Shown piece after piece: positions 32,681 through 40,990 of a stretch of 64,000 nt of DNA. The notes beneath the pieces are model-generated. The model made no database searches and was not told where the DNA came from. It worked only from the letters and a program-made list of their open reading frames with translations. The stretch lies in contig NZ_JAHKNI010000002.1 in the NCBI RefSeq assembly GCF_018860155.1, forward strand, positions 474,713 to 538,712. The letters run 5' to 3'. The position numbers and the translations under genes are program-made. This stretch comes from Nocardia albiluteola (GTDB lineage Bacteria; Actinomycetota; Actinomycetes; Mycobacteriales; Mycobacteriaceae). The number at the start of each line of letters is the position of its first letter. Position 1 is the first letter of the stretch.

Positions 32681-33685
32681 ATGACGACGGTCGTCTACGT
32701 GTCCAACGCCGACAGCGCGGAGATCGCGGTGCTGCGGCTCGGCGCGGACGGCACGCTGCGGCCGGTGCGGCGGGTGCGCGTCGGCGGCGCGGTGATGCCG
32801 CTGGCGGTCAGCCCCGATCGCCGCTACCTCTACGCCTCGCTGCGGTCGCGGCCGTATGCGGTGGCCTGCTTCGGAATCGACTCCGGCACCGGGGATCTGA
32901 CCGAGCTCGCCACGGTCCCACTGCCGGACAACATGGCCTACCTGTCCACCGACCGCACCGGTCGCTACCTGCTGGCGGCCTCCTACACCGGCAGTGTCAT
33001 CTCGATGAACGCCATCGCCGGGAGCGGGATCGTCGCCTCCGAGCCGATCGAGGTGCTCGCCACGCCGCCGCATGCGCATTCCATCGTGACCGATCCCTCG
33101 AACAGGTATCTGTTCGCGGCGGTGCTGGGCGGGGATGCGATCCTGCAGTACCTGTTCGATCCGGCCACCGGGCTGCCGACGCCCAACGTCCCGGCGTTCG
33201 TCTCCACCAAACCCGGTGCGGGGCCGCGGCATCTGGTGTTCCATCCGGACGGGCGGTTCGTCTTCGCCGCCAACGAGCTCGACGGAACGGTCGGCAGCTA
33301 CGAATTCGACTCCGGGACAGGGAATCTGCTTCCGATGGACACGTATTCCGCGGTACCCGAGGGGTGTTCGGAACCGTGGGTGGCCGAGCTGCGCCTCACC
33401 CCGGACGGCCGGTACCTCTACGTGTCCGAGCGGCGGTCCAGCACGATCGCGGGATTCCGGGTGGACGGCACCGGTGCACTGTCGCCGCTCGGGCATACCG
33501 CGACCCAGGCATGCCCGCGCGGCATGGGAATCGACCCGAGCGGGCGGTATCTGCTTGCCGCGGGCCAGGAGTCGGATGCGCTCACGGTGTACGCGATAGA
33601 TCCGGACACCGGGGCGCTGACCCCGCGCGGTGAGCAGGCCGTGGGCCGCAATCCGAACTGGGTGGAGCTGGTGGAGCTGCCGTAA
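32681..33685 (+). CDS. Lactonase family protein (putative aldarolactonase)
   Basis: 334 aa seven-bladed propeller of the YbhE/6-phosphogluconolactonase-like family. Blade repeats are visible: YVSNADSAEIAVLRL, AVSPDRRYLYASLRS, YLSTDRTGRYLLAASYTGSV, HAHSIVTDPSNRYLFAAVLG, KPGAGPRHLVFHPDGRFVFA, RLTPDGRYLYVSERRSSTIA and CPRGMGIDPSGRYLLAAGQE. It lies 37 bp after the transporter. In an oxidative uronate pathway the job is to open the aldaro-lactone made by Udh to galactarate or glucarate; the assignment to that lactone is from context. Confidence 0.85.
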   Translation: MTTVVYVSNADSAEIAVLRLGADGTLRPVRRVRVGGAVMPLAVSPDRRYLYASLRSRPYAVACFGIDSGTGDLTELATVPLPDNMAYLSTDRTGRYLLAASYTGSVISMNAIAGSGIVASEPIEVLATPPHAHSIVTDPSNRYLFAAVLGGDAILQYLFDPATGLPTPNVPAFVSTKPGAGPRHLVFHPDGRFVFAANELDGTVGSYEFDSGTGNLLPMDTYSAVPEGCSEPWVAELRLTPDGRYLYVSERRSSTIAGFRVDGTGALSPLGHTATQACPRGMGIDPSGRYLLAAGQESDALTVYAIDPDTGALTPRGEQAVGRNPNWVELVELP

Positions 33686-33835
33686 CCGGGGTTGTCTGCG
33701 GTGCGGGGGTAGGCTGCGGACGGGCCGATGAGGGCCGGTTCGCGGCGTGTTTCGCTGCGGCGAATCCCGGCCCCGGCACGCCGGACGACGTTCCGGTACT
33801 TCGCTGACAGCGTTCGGCAGACATGGAGGTGAACT

Positions 33836-34648
33836 GTGGCGCAGGAGGACTCGGTGACCGACCACGAACTGGATCTGAGCGCGGGCGCCGCGCGGCTGAC
33901 GGTGAACGCCGCCACGGGCAGGATCGCCCGGTTCCGGGTGGGGGAGGCCGACGTGCTGCACACGGGCGCGCATTTCGGGTGCTTCCCGATGGCGCCGTGG
34001 TGCGGGCGGATGCGCGAGGGCGTACTGGAGTTCGGCGGCCACACATATCAGCTGCCGCGCAACGCCGAACCGCACGCGATCCACGGCACGGTGCGGGACC
34101 ATCCCTGGGAGGTCGTGCGGCACAACGACACCGAGCTGGTACTGGCGCAGGACCTGCGTGCCCCGTGGCCGTTCGCCGGACGGGTCACGCAGTCGTTCGC
34201 GCTCGACGCCGATTCCGCCGCGTTCGCGATGACGGTCGAGGCCGCGTCGGATTCCTTTCCCGCGCAGGCGGGCTGGCATCCCTGGTTCAACCGGCGGCTG
34301 CACGCCGGCGGCAAGGACGTCGAGATCGCCTTCGCGCCGGCCTGGCAGGAGCAGCGGGGCGAGGACTACCTGCCGACGGGTCACCGCATCGCGCCGCTGC
34401 CCGGTCCGTGGGACGACTGCTTCGGCATGCCGGACGGGGTGGACGTCACGCTCACCTGGCCCGGTGCGCTCGAGCTGACGATCGCCAGCCCGTTGCGGTG
34501 GGTGGTCGTCTACGACCTGCCGCCCGACACGGTGTGTGTGGAACCGCAGTCCGGACCGCCCAACGGGCTCGAGACCGATCCCGCGGTCGTCGCTCCCGGC
34601 GCACCGCTCGCGGCCGAGATGTCTTGGAGCTGGCGGGGTCTGGCCTGA
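33836..34648 (+). CDS. Aldose 1-epimerase family protein
   Basis: 270 aa galactose-mutarotase-like fold. Seen: NAATGRIARFRVGEADVLHT, CFPMAPWCGRMREGVLEFGG (substrate Asn/Arg pocket), HAIHGTVRDHPWEVV with the catalytic-type His, AGWHPWFNRRLH with the second His, and the C-terminal CVEPQSGPPNGLETDP with the catalytic Glu. The GTG at 33836 follows GGAGGT. It would interconvert alpha and beta anomers of the uronate so that Udh gets its preferred form. There is a 150-bp gap after the lactonase gene, so it may have its own promoter. Confidence 0.87.
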   Translation: MAQEDSVTDHELDLSAGAARLTVNAATGRIARFRVGEADVLHTGAHFGCFPMAPWCGRMREGVLEFGGHTYQLPRNAEPHAIHGTVRDHPWEVVRHNDTELVLAQDLRAPWPFAGRVTQSFALDADSAAFAMTVEAASDSFPAQAGWHPWFNRRLHAGGKDVEIAFAPAWQEQRGEDYLPTGHRIAPLPGPWDDCFGMPDGVDVTLTWPGALELTIASPLRWVVVYDLPPDTVCVEPQSGPPNGLETDPAVVAPGAPLAAEMSWSWRGLA

Positions 34649-34655
34649 GCCGGAT

Positions 34656-34832
34656 TCAGTGCACGCGCGAGGAGTCGGGCACCAGGTGCCCGGACTGGAT
34701 GAGCGTGCGCACCGCGGCCCGGCGGCGCGGGCACTCGTCCGTATGGCAGTCGAGATGCATCTGCATGATGGAGTGCGCTCGTTCGGGGGTGAGCCCAATG
34801 GGTTCCACCCAGCACGTACTGAACCTGTCCAC
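34656..34832 (-). CDS. Small conserved protein with His/Cys cluster
   Basis: 58 aa from the GTG at 34832 (AGGAAGG 6-7 nt upstream). The sequence CWVEPIGLTPERAHSIMQMH continues into LDCHTDECPRRRAAVRTLIQ and ends LVPDSSRVH. The MHLDCHTDECPRR core has a His-x2-Cys-His-x3-Cys pattern that could bind a metal; an extra Cys lies near the N-terminus. I recall similar small proteins in Nocardia and mycobacteria but no known function. It is convergent with the epimerase gene (7-bp gap) and divergent from the AraC gene. Confidence 0.65.
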   Translation of the reverse strand: MDRFSTCWVEPIGLTPERAHSIMQMHLDCHTDECPRRRAAVRTLIQSGHLVPDSSRVH

Positions 34833-34946
34833 GGCTACGGCCTTCCTGTGTCCCCCGGCGACACCAACACGCACAAATCAAGAGTAGGGACCGTTTACGG
34901 GAAGCCAGAATGTGACGAACGGACCGAATATTGGTAATTTCGGACG

Positions 34947-36029
34947 GTGGTTGCCTTCGGTAGTCCGTTCGGCGCGCTCCCTCGCAGCGGCGCCACTGTC
35001 CGGATGATGATCGGTGTCGGGCGGGCGCACGGTCTGGACGATGCAACGTTATTAGCGGACACAGGAATTACGGCGGAGAAGCTGGCCGACGAGTTCGCGC
35101 AATTCTGGCCGGATCAGGAATACGTTCTAGCACGCAACCTGCTTCGGCGCCTGGGGGATCGGCCCGGACTGGGTGCGGAGACCGCGCGCGGCGCCACCCT
35201 CGGCAATGCCGGACTGGCGGGTCTCGCGGCACTGGCCAGTGCCACCGCGGGTGCGGTGATCGCCACCGCCATCCGCTATCAGGCGCTGGTCCCGGTGGCC
35301 GCGCGGTATTCGCTCGAGGACGAGGGCGGGCCCGAGATCGCGATCGTCGTCGACGGTTCCGCGATTCCCGAGGATGTGCGAGCCTTCTTCGTCGAGCGGG
35401 ACGTCGCGGTGGTCTTCATGGCCGGCGACAGCCTGGGGATCAATTTCCCGGTCACCGAGATCGAGCTGGAGATACCCGCCGCGCGTGCGCGGGAACTGGC
35501 CACGCACCCGCCGTTCGACCGGTGCCCGGTGCTGGCCGAACGGCCGCGCAATCGGCTCATCGTCTCCCGGTCCCTGCTGAAACTGCCCATGCCGCACGCC
35601 GATCCGCAGACCGCGGCAATGGCGGAGCGTCAGCTCGCGGAGACCCTGCGGCAGCTAGCCGGCACCGGTCGCGGACTGGCCGCGGCGGTCCGCGACCGCC
35701 TGCTGCGCGATTCGGGCATGGTGCCCACGATGACCGAGGTCGCCTCCGAGCTGCACATCACGGTGCGCACTCTGCGCCGCCAGCTCACCGACGAGGGGGT
35801 GAGCTTCCGCGGCCTGCTCAACGGCGCCCGGGAGACCAGGGCCGCGGAGCTGTTGCGGGGTGGATCGACGATCGAGGAGGTCGCGCGGCTGCTGGGCTAC
35901 GCCGAGACCGCGAACTTCACCCACGCCTTCACCCGCTGGCGCGGCATGTCGCCGCGGGCGTTCCGGCAGTCGATGCTGCGGCGGGATTTGCCCGCGCCGC
36001 GGACCCGGACGCCGTCGGCGCCCGAGTAG
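34947..36029 (+). CDS. AraC family regulator with N-terminal arabinose-binding-type domain
   Basis: 360 aa from a GTG at 34947 without an obvious ribosome site; the ATG at 35007 (MMIGVGRAHGLDDATLLADT) is a serious alternative. The N-terminal domain resembles the PF12625-type ligand domain of OruR/ArgR-like AraC proteins (LGDRPGLGAETARGATLGNA). The C-terminal tandem HTH includes PTMTEVASELHITVRTLRRQ, FRGLLNGARETRAAELLRGG and IEEVARLLGYAETANFTHAF. Ligand and targets are unknown. It is monocistronic, and only the small His/Cys gene is divergent from it. Confidence 0.85.
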   Translation: MVAFGSPFGALPRSGATVRMMIGVGRAHGLDDATLLADTGITAEKLADEFAQFWPDQEYVLARNLLRRLGDRPGLGAETARGATLGNAGLAGLAALASATAGAVIATAIRYQALVPVAARYSLEDEGGPEIAIVVDGSAIPEDVRAFFVERDVAVVFMAGDSLGINFPVTEIELEIPAARARELATHPPFDRCPVLAERPRNRLIVSRSLLKLPMPHADPQTAAMAERQLAETLRQLAGTGRGLAAAVRDRLLRDSGMVPTMTEVASELHITVRTLRRQLTDEGVSFRGLLNGARETRAAELLRGGSTIEEVARLLGYAETANFTHAFTRWRGMSPRAFRQSMLRRDLPAPRTRTPSAPE

Positions 36030-36190
36030 CACCGAACCCTTCGATACGGCAGTATTTCGGATCGGGTGGGCGGATTTCGGCCGATGCGCCCGAGGCGCAT
36101 TTCTCCACCCTTCCGTTCGGCAGGATTTAAAAAGGGCGTCCAGTACGCTAATTGGTTAGCGACGGCACATATTGTGATCCCGGCCGTCCT

Positions 36191-36589
36191 TTATGTGCCG
36201 GCATCTCCGAGTAGATCCCAGCGGTTGCCGGAAATGTCCAGAAAGACGGCGACCCGGCCGTAGGGCTCGGTGCGGGGTTCGGTCACGAATTCCACACCCG
36301 CGGCGGTCATCCGGCGATGTGCGGCCGCGAAGTCGTCGACCCGGAGAAAGAATCCGACGCGACCGGCCGCCTGGTTGCCGATCGCCGCGCGCTGCCGATC
36401 GCCGTCCGCGCGGGCGAGCAGGATGCCGGTGGATGCGCCCGGGGGGCGGACCACGACCCACCGCTTGGGGCGGCCGTCGTTGGTGCGGGACGGCGTGTCC
36501 TCGATCAGATCGAACCCCAGGGTCCGGACGAAGAATTCGATGGCGGGGTCGTAGTCCTCGACCACGATCGCGATCAGTTCCAGGTGCAC
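36191..36589 (-). CDS. VOC/glyoxalase superfamily protein
   Basis: 132 aa from the GTG at 36589. Two beta-alpha-beta-beta-beta modules: HLELIAIVVEDYDPAIEFFV ... GILLARADG, and AGRVGFFLRVDDFAAAHRRM ... AVFLDISGNRWDLLG. Metal-ligand candidates are His2 and the conserved Glu-like positions, but the second module ends in Asp-x-x-Gly rather than a clear DP-x-G-x-x-x-E. Reaction unknown; lactoylglutathione lyase-like or resistance-type roles are possible. It is divergent from the FUSC/marR operon, with the operator-like palindrome at 36636 between them. Confidence 0.8.
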   Translation of the reverse strand: MHLELIAIVVEDYDPAIEFFVRTLGFDLIEDTPSRTNDGRPKRWVVVRPPGASTGILLARADGDRQRAAIGNQAAGRVGFFLRVDDFAAAHRRMTAAGVEFVTEPRTEPYGRVAVFLDISGNRWDLLGDAGT

Positions 36590-36635
36590 GCGTCGAGCGT
36601 AGGCGCGCCGTGCGGTGTTGGGAGGGCCCGCAGCA

Positions 36636-36659
36636 AGATATTTTCCTAGTAAAATATCT
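36636..36659. promoter_or_regulatory. AT-rich palindrome, putative MarR operator
   Basis: AGATATTTT (36636-36644) and AAAATATCT (36651-36659) form a perfect 9-bp inverted repeat around CCTAGT, 14 bp before the FUSC start and 47 bp before the VOC start. Size and position fit a MarR dimer site; a MarR gene ends this operon. Confidence 0.6.
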
Positions 36660-36673
36660 GCTAACCTTTTCGA

Positions 36674-39043
36674 GTGCCTCCGACTTCCTCCCCGACGCCG
36701 CACCTGGTCGATCGTTCGACCGGGTGGCTGCGGCGCGCCGGGCGGATGTTGTCACTGCAGGGGGTGTTCCGGCTGCGGCCGGTCGTCGACACCTGGCGCC
36801 GCTCGGCGGCCAGCGGGCTGATCGCGCTGGGGGTGCCGGAGGTGGCGCTGCTGGTCACCGGGCATCTGCAGCTGGCCTTCTTCACGTGCGCGGGCGGGCT
36901 CTGCGCCCTGTACGGGCACGGGCTGCCGTACGCCGCGCGGGCCCGGGCGCTGGCGTGGGTGGTGTTCGGAATGGTCGCCGGCACGGGCGTGGCTCTGCTC
37001 ACCGCGGCGTCGACCACCTCCGCCGTCGCGAAGGTGCTGGTTCTCGCGCTGCTCGCGGGCGTATACAAGCTGGTCTGCGACGCGTCCCGGGTCGGCCCGC
37101 CCGGCAATATCATCTTCACCTTCATTGTCTCGGCGGCCGGATTCCTGCCGATCCGCCTGGCCGAGGTGCCCTCCCGCCTGCTTCTCGTGCTGTGCGGCGG
37201 CGTGCTGGCCTGGCTGGTCTGCCTGGCCCCGGCCCTGATCCGCCCGCACGACCCGGAACGCTTCGCCGTGGCGCGGGCGCTCGCGGCGACCGCGCGCCTG
37301 ATTCGCCTGGCCGCCGGGGCCGGAAGCGCTGCGCAGGTCGGTAGCGCCGTGCAGACGAGTGGCGCCGCGAGAGCCGGGAAGACGGTGTGTGCCAAGGATC
37401 TCGCCCGCGCCCGATACGACGCCGCAGCCGCGACCCACGCCGCCTGGCACACCGTGCGCCTGGTTCCGGCCCGTAGCGTGGCCCGCGCCGCCGAGCTGTC
37501 CGCCCTGATCCGCCTGCTTGTGCGCGCCGAATCCCTGGCCACCGCCACGTATTCCAGCGCGGACGTTGCGGGATCCGCTGCGCCGCGTGGGTTCCGGCCG
37601 CCCGGTGGGGCGGAACTCAGCCGTGTGTACGTACCGCCGGGGTGGGAACAAGCGATACCGGTGGTCGGCACGCACACCTACGGGCCTCGAGGGTTGCAAC
37701 CTGGGGTGCGGGCCGTCCGGTTCGCCGGTGGGCAGATCCAGTGCCGGACCGCGATTGCCGAGTGGGCCGGCGCCCTCGCCCAGCCTTCGGCGCACGAATC
37801 CGAGTCCGTGGCATCGCAATCCACAGGGGCCGACGTCGTCGACGAGTCCGCGCAGTCGATGCGGATCAGCCGTCGACTTCCGGTGGCCGATTCCGATTCC
37901 GGTGCGGTGGAATCCGGCTGGGCCGGTCTGCCGGACGAGTGCGCGCGGCAAGCGCGGTCGGGGCGGCTCGAGTCCGCTCGCTCCTGCGGCTCCCCGTCTC
38001 CGGTGGCCGACTCCGATTCCGGTGTGGTGGGATCGGGTTGGGCTGGTCTGCCGGACGAGTGCGCGCGGCAAGCGCGGTCGGGGTGGCTCGAGCTTGCTCG
38101 TTCTTCCAGCTCACTATCTTCGGTGTCCGCAGTGGACTCCGATTCCGGTGCAGCACAGTCCGATCAGGCGGATCTGCTCGACGACTGGGCGCGGGGATTG
38201 CGGTCGGGGCGGGCGGTGCCGGTGGTGGACTGCGATGTTGCCGAGGAGGATGAGCTGCGGGGGATCGCGATGCAGCGTGCGGTCGGGGCGCCGAGCGGAC
38301 TGCGACGGGTAGCCGGGCCGTTTCGTCCGGGGTCGGCCGGGTTCCCGGTCGCCGTTCGTGTTGCGGTTGCGGCCGCGGTGGCGGGGCTGGTGTCGGTGTT
38401 GCTGGGGGTGGACCGGCCGTACTGGGCGGTGATGACCGCGGGTGTGCTGGTGGTGGCCAATACCGCGCAGTCGTGGCATCGCACCGTGCAGCGGGTGGTC
38501 GGCAATCTCGTCGGCCTGGGGTTGTTCACGGTGCTGGTGCCGGTGACCCACAGCCCGGTGGGCCTGGTGGCTATGGCTCTATGCTGTCAGCTCGTGGTCG
38601 AGGCGACGATTTCGCGGAACTATTGGGTGGCACAGATATTCGTGACGCCCATGGCGCTGGCGATGGTCGAGTTCGCCGGACCGCTGTCCACCGGGCGGCT
38701 GGCAGTGGATCGCTGGCTCGACACCTGTGTGGGCGCGCTGGTGGCCGTGGCGATCTGCTTCGCGGTACCGAACCGGCGCGCGGCGGACCGGGTGGCGGTG
38801 GCGCTGCGCGAACTCGATGCGGTCGGTGCGCGGGCCCGGGCGGCGCTTGCCTCGGGGATCGCGGATCGTGGTGTGCGCGAACGGCTTGCGGCCGCACTCG
38901 TGGAGCTGCGCGAGTCCGCCGACGTCGCCGCGGGGGAGTGGTGGAGCACGGAGGTGGCCCAGGATCGAGTGGTCGCCTCCGAGCGCGCGGGTCATCAAGT
39001 GCTGGCCCAACTTCCGGTCCGGCTCGCGGCGGTGTCCCGATGA
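36674..39043 (+). CDS. FUSC family membrane protein (putative aromatic/fusaric acid exporter)
   Basis: 789 aa, GTG start. Two membrane blocks of about five to six helices each: residues about 45-200 (LIALGVPEVALLVTGHLQLA, VVFGMVAGTGVALLTAASTT) and about 555-705 (VAVRVAVAAAVAGLVSVLLG, WHRTVQRVVGNLVGLGLFTV, the FUSC signature). Each is followed by a soluble helical part. Between them (about 390-540) lies a hydrophilic insert that contains the 120-bp tandem repeat. The WHRTVQRVVGNLVG segment is the conserved FUSC/ArAE core. It probably exports a toxic aromatic acid. The stop overlaps the marR start (ATGA), so exporter and regulator are coupled. Confidence 0.85.
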   Translation: MPPTSSPTPHLVDRSTGWLRRAGRMLSLQGVFRLRPVVDTWRRSAASGLIALGVPEVALLVTGHLQLAFFTCAGGLCALYGHGLPYAARARALAWVVFGMVAGTGVALLTAASTTSAVAKVLVLALLAGVYKLVCDASRVGPPGNIIFTFIVSAAGFLPIRLAEVPSRLLLVLCGGVLAWLVCLAPALIRPHDPERFAVARALAATARLIRLAAGAGSAAQVGSAVQTSGAARAGKTVCAKDLARARYDAAAATHAAWHTVRLVPARSVARAAELSALIRLLVRAESLATATYSSADVAGSAAPRGFRPPGGAELSRVYVPPGWEQAIPVVGTHTYGPRGLQPGVRAVRFAGGQIQCRTAIAEWAGALAQPSAHESESVASQSTGADVVDESAQSMRISRRLPVADSDSGAVESGWAGLPDECARQARSGRLESARSCGSPSPVADSDSGVVGSGWAGLPDECARQARSGWLELARSSSSLSSVSAVDSDSGAAQSDQADLLDDWARGLRSGRAVPVVDCDVAEEDELRGIAMQRAVGAPSGLRRVAGPFRPGSAGFPVAVRVAVAAAVAGLVSVLLGVDRPYWAVMTAGVLVVANTAQSWHRTVQRVVGNLVGLGLFTVLVPVTHSPVGLVAMALCCQLVVEATISRNYWVAQIFVTPMALAMVEFAGPLSTGRLAVDRWLDTCVGALVAVAICFAVPNRRAADRVAVALRELDAVGARARAALASGIADRGVRERLAAALVELRESADVAAGEWWSTEVAQDRVVASERAGHQVLAQLPVRLAAVSR
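37880..38220 (+). repeat. 120-bp in-frame tandem repeat inside the FUSC gene
   Basis: Units begin at about 37880, 38000 and 38120. The first two are about 85-90% identical (both contain CGGTGGCCGA...CTGCCGGACGAGTGCGCG); the third is diverged and partial. Each encodes about 40 residues of the type VADSDSGAV-SGWAGLPDECARQARSG. Confidence 0.85.
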
Positions 39044-39588
39044 AGTCTCCGAAAGACGTTGTTGCACAGCAGGATGCCTCGGTCCCAGAGGATGCCGTCG
39101 CGGGTGTGCTACGGCAATGGGCGGCCGTGCGGCCCGACATGGATTTGGCGCCGATTGCGGTGCTGGGCCGCATCAATCGCTGTGCGGCACTGCTGCAGCG
39201 GGTGACCGACGGGCCGCTGGGGCGGGCCGAGCTGAGCCGCCCGGAATTCGATCTGCTCAGTGCGCTGCGGCGGGTCGGCGGCGAGCTGACGCCCAGCCGC
39301 CTCGCCCGCGAAACCTTCGCCTCTCCGGCCGCGGTCACCAAGCGCGTGCGCGGGCTCGAGCAGCGCGGCCTCGTCGAGCGCCGCGCCGACAATCGCGACC
39401 GCCGGATCGCGCATCTCACGCTCACCGATGCCGGTCGCGACCTCATCGATCGGATTATGCCGCAACAACTCTCGTACGAGCGCGCGCTGCTGTCCCGCCT
39501 TCCCGGCCCGGAACAGGCCGACCTGGCCCGTATTCTCGGGGACCTGTTGCTCCTGCTCGAGGGCCAGCTCGGCAGCTTCGATTACTAG
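39040..39588 (+). CDS. MarR family transcriptional regulator
   Basis: 182 aa. The winged helix core is LSRPEFDLLSALRRVGGELT, PSRLARETFASPAAVTKRVR (recognition helix), the wing GLVERRADNRDRRIAHLTLT and the dimerisation helices DLIDRIMPQQLSYERALLSR to the LLEGQLGSFDY end. Its ATG overlaps the FUSC stop by 4 bp. It most likely represses the FUSC-marR operon and perhaps the divergent VOC gene from the palindrome at 36636-36659, with a small aromatic inducer. Its last 4 bp overlap the convergent EthD gene. Confidence 0.9.
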   Translation: MKSPKDVVAQQDASVPEDAVAGVLRQWAAVRPDMDLAPIAVLGRINRCAALLQRVTDGPLGRAELSRPEFDLLSALRRVGGELTPSRLARETFASPAAVTKRVRGLEQRGLVERRADNRDRRIAHLTLTDAGRDLIDRIMPQQLSYERALLSRLPGPEQADLARILGDLLLLLEGQLGSFDY

Positions 39589-39905
39589 GCGTCCTCGAGG
39601 ATCTCGGCGAAGGCGATCACCACGCCCCCGGTGGCGTGCTCCTTGGTGGCCTTGACCAGCGGACCCGCCTCGGCCGCGGCGCTACTGGCCGAGGCGTAGT
39701 CGGCGAAGTACAGGTCCAGCAGGCGGTAGGCCGGGGTCGGGCCGCCGTCCTCCTTGGGCCAGACCTTCGATTCCTGCAGCCGGGTCAGGCCGGGCAGTTT
39801 GCGTGCGAGCGTGAGCTGCTCGGGGTAGGCCGCCTCGAAGGCGTCGGGGTCGGTGGGGTTGGAGTAGACAAAGCTGATCTTGGTGGGGTTACCTGATGCC
39901 GTCAC
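39585..39905 (-). CDS. EthD domain-containing protein
   Basis: 106 aa ferredoxin-like dimeric alpha-beta barrel of the EthD family: ISFVYSNPTDPDAFEAAYPE with the typical His/Tyr-facing strand, LARKLPGLTRLQESKVWPKE, AYRLLDLYFADYASASSAAA and ATGGVVIAFAEILED. EthD proteins assist or act in degradation of ethers or polyketide-like aromatics; no specific substrate can be named. It is convergent with marR (4-bp overlap) and divergent from the AraC gene at 39991, which may control it. Confidence 0.85.
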   Translation of the reverse strand: MTASGNPTKISFVYSNPTDPDAFEAAYPEQLTLARKLPGLTRLQESKVWPKEDGGPTPAYRLLDLYFADYASASSAAAEAGPLVKATKEHATGGVVIAFAEILEDA

Positions 39906-39990
39906 GGCACACCTCTCTCGATTGATCTGCGGGGGATATCAGCGACCGCTGACGGTTGTCGACGTTAATTCAGAGAAGTGGGTAGCGACC

Positions 39991-40917
39991 ATGACCGTTC
40001 CGCCGGGAAAACTTGCCGATCGTCCAGTGCCCTCCGAAGCGGAGAGCCGTCCCGACGACCTGCTCTCCGAGCTGCTCCACACCGTCCGCCTGACCGGAGA
40101 ACGGGTAGCCGCATATCGTCCGCCGCAGTCCTTCTCGATCGGCTTCGCCGATACCGGCAGCCTGCACATGATCGAGGAGGGCGAGCTCGAACTCCGGTTC
40201 GAGGGAGACGGGCGCGTCGAGCGCGTGGGCCGCGGCGACGTCGTCCTGTTCCCGCGCGGCGACTCGCACCGCGTCCGCGACGCGGGCGCCGCTGCGGCCG
40301 GAACCGACGCATCCGAGCCGGCGCGGTGGCTCTGCGGCACCTTCACGATCGGCGAGCCGCGCGCAAGCCATCTGCTCGCGAGCCTGCCGCCGGTGATCAT
40401 CCTGGGCGGCGGCCGCGCGCCGGCGCCGGAGGGGCTCGAGGTCGCCCGCCGCATGCTCGTCATCGAGATGCAAACGCCCTCACAGGGGTCGGCGGTGATG
40501 ATCTCGCGCATCCTGGATCTGATCTTCATCCAGGTGCTGCGTGCCTGGGCCGCGGGCAAGGACGCCGAGCCGAACTGGCTGGCCGGTGCGTTCGACCCGC
40601 AGATCGGTCTGTCGCTCAGTGCCATCCACCGGAACCCCGCGCACGACTGGACGGTCGAGGAGCTGGCCCGCGGGTGCAACCTGTCCCGGTCGGCGTTCGC
40701 GGCGCGGTTCGCCGCCCGGGTAGGGATGCCGCCGGCCGCCTACCTGGCCTATGTCCGGCTGGACGCGGCCACCGTCCTACTCCGCGACACCTCGCTGCCG
40801 GTCTCGCTCATCGCGGAACGGGTCGGCTACACCTCCGAGGCGGCATTCAGCCGCGCATTCCGGAATCGCTACCACACGCCGCCGGCCCGGTGGCGACGAG
40901 ATCTGCTGGGCCGCTGA
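39991..40917 (+). CDS. AraC family regulator with cupin-type N-terminal domain
   Basis: 308 aa. N-terminal cupin (GFADTGSLHMIEEGELELRF, GRGDVVLFPRGDSHRVRDAG, then LCGTFTIGEPRASHLLASLP), a linker helix with LAGAFDPQIGLSLSAIHRNP, and the tandem HTH (WTVEELARGCNLSRSAFAAR, RVGMPPAAYLAYVRLDAATV, SLIAERVGYTSEAAFSRAFR, RYHTPPARWRR). This matches the cupin_6 AraC group that often controls a neighbouring oxidoreductase or small stress enzyme; the divergent EthD gene is the obvious target. It ends at a strong bidirectional hairpin. Confidence 0.9.
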   Translation: MTVPPGKLADRPVPSEAESRPDDLLSELLHTVRLTGERVAAYRPPQSFSIGFADTGSLHMIEEGELELRFEGDGRVERVGRGDVVLFPRGDSHRVRDAGAAAAGTDASEPARWLCGTFTIGEPRASHLLASLPPVIILGGGRAPAPEGLEVARRMLVIEMQTPSQGSAVMISRILDLIFIQVLRAWAAGKDAEPNWLAGAFDPQIGLSLSAIHRNPAHDWTVEELARGCNLSRSAFAARFAARVGMPPAAYLAYVRLDAATVLLRDTSLPVSLIAERVGYTSEAAFSRAFRNRYHTPPARWRRDLLGR

Positions 40918-40938
40918 CGATTCGATGCGGCACGGCGC

Positions 40939-40980
40939 GGATCCGCACCCGTTGCAGCGAGCGGCAGCGGGTGTGGATCC
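40939..40980. terminator. Bidirectional terminator hairpin
   Basis: 17-bp stem GGATCCGCACCCGTTGC/GCAGCGGGTGTGGATCC with two G-T wobbles and an 8-nt loop, between the AraC gene (plus) and the glycosyltransferase gene (minus). Confidence 0.75.
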
Positions 40981-40990
40981 TCGGTATGGA

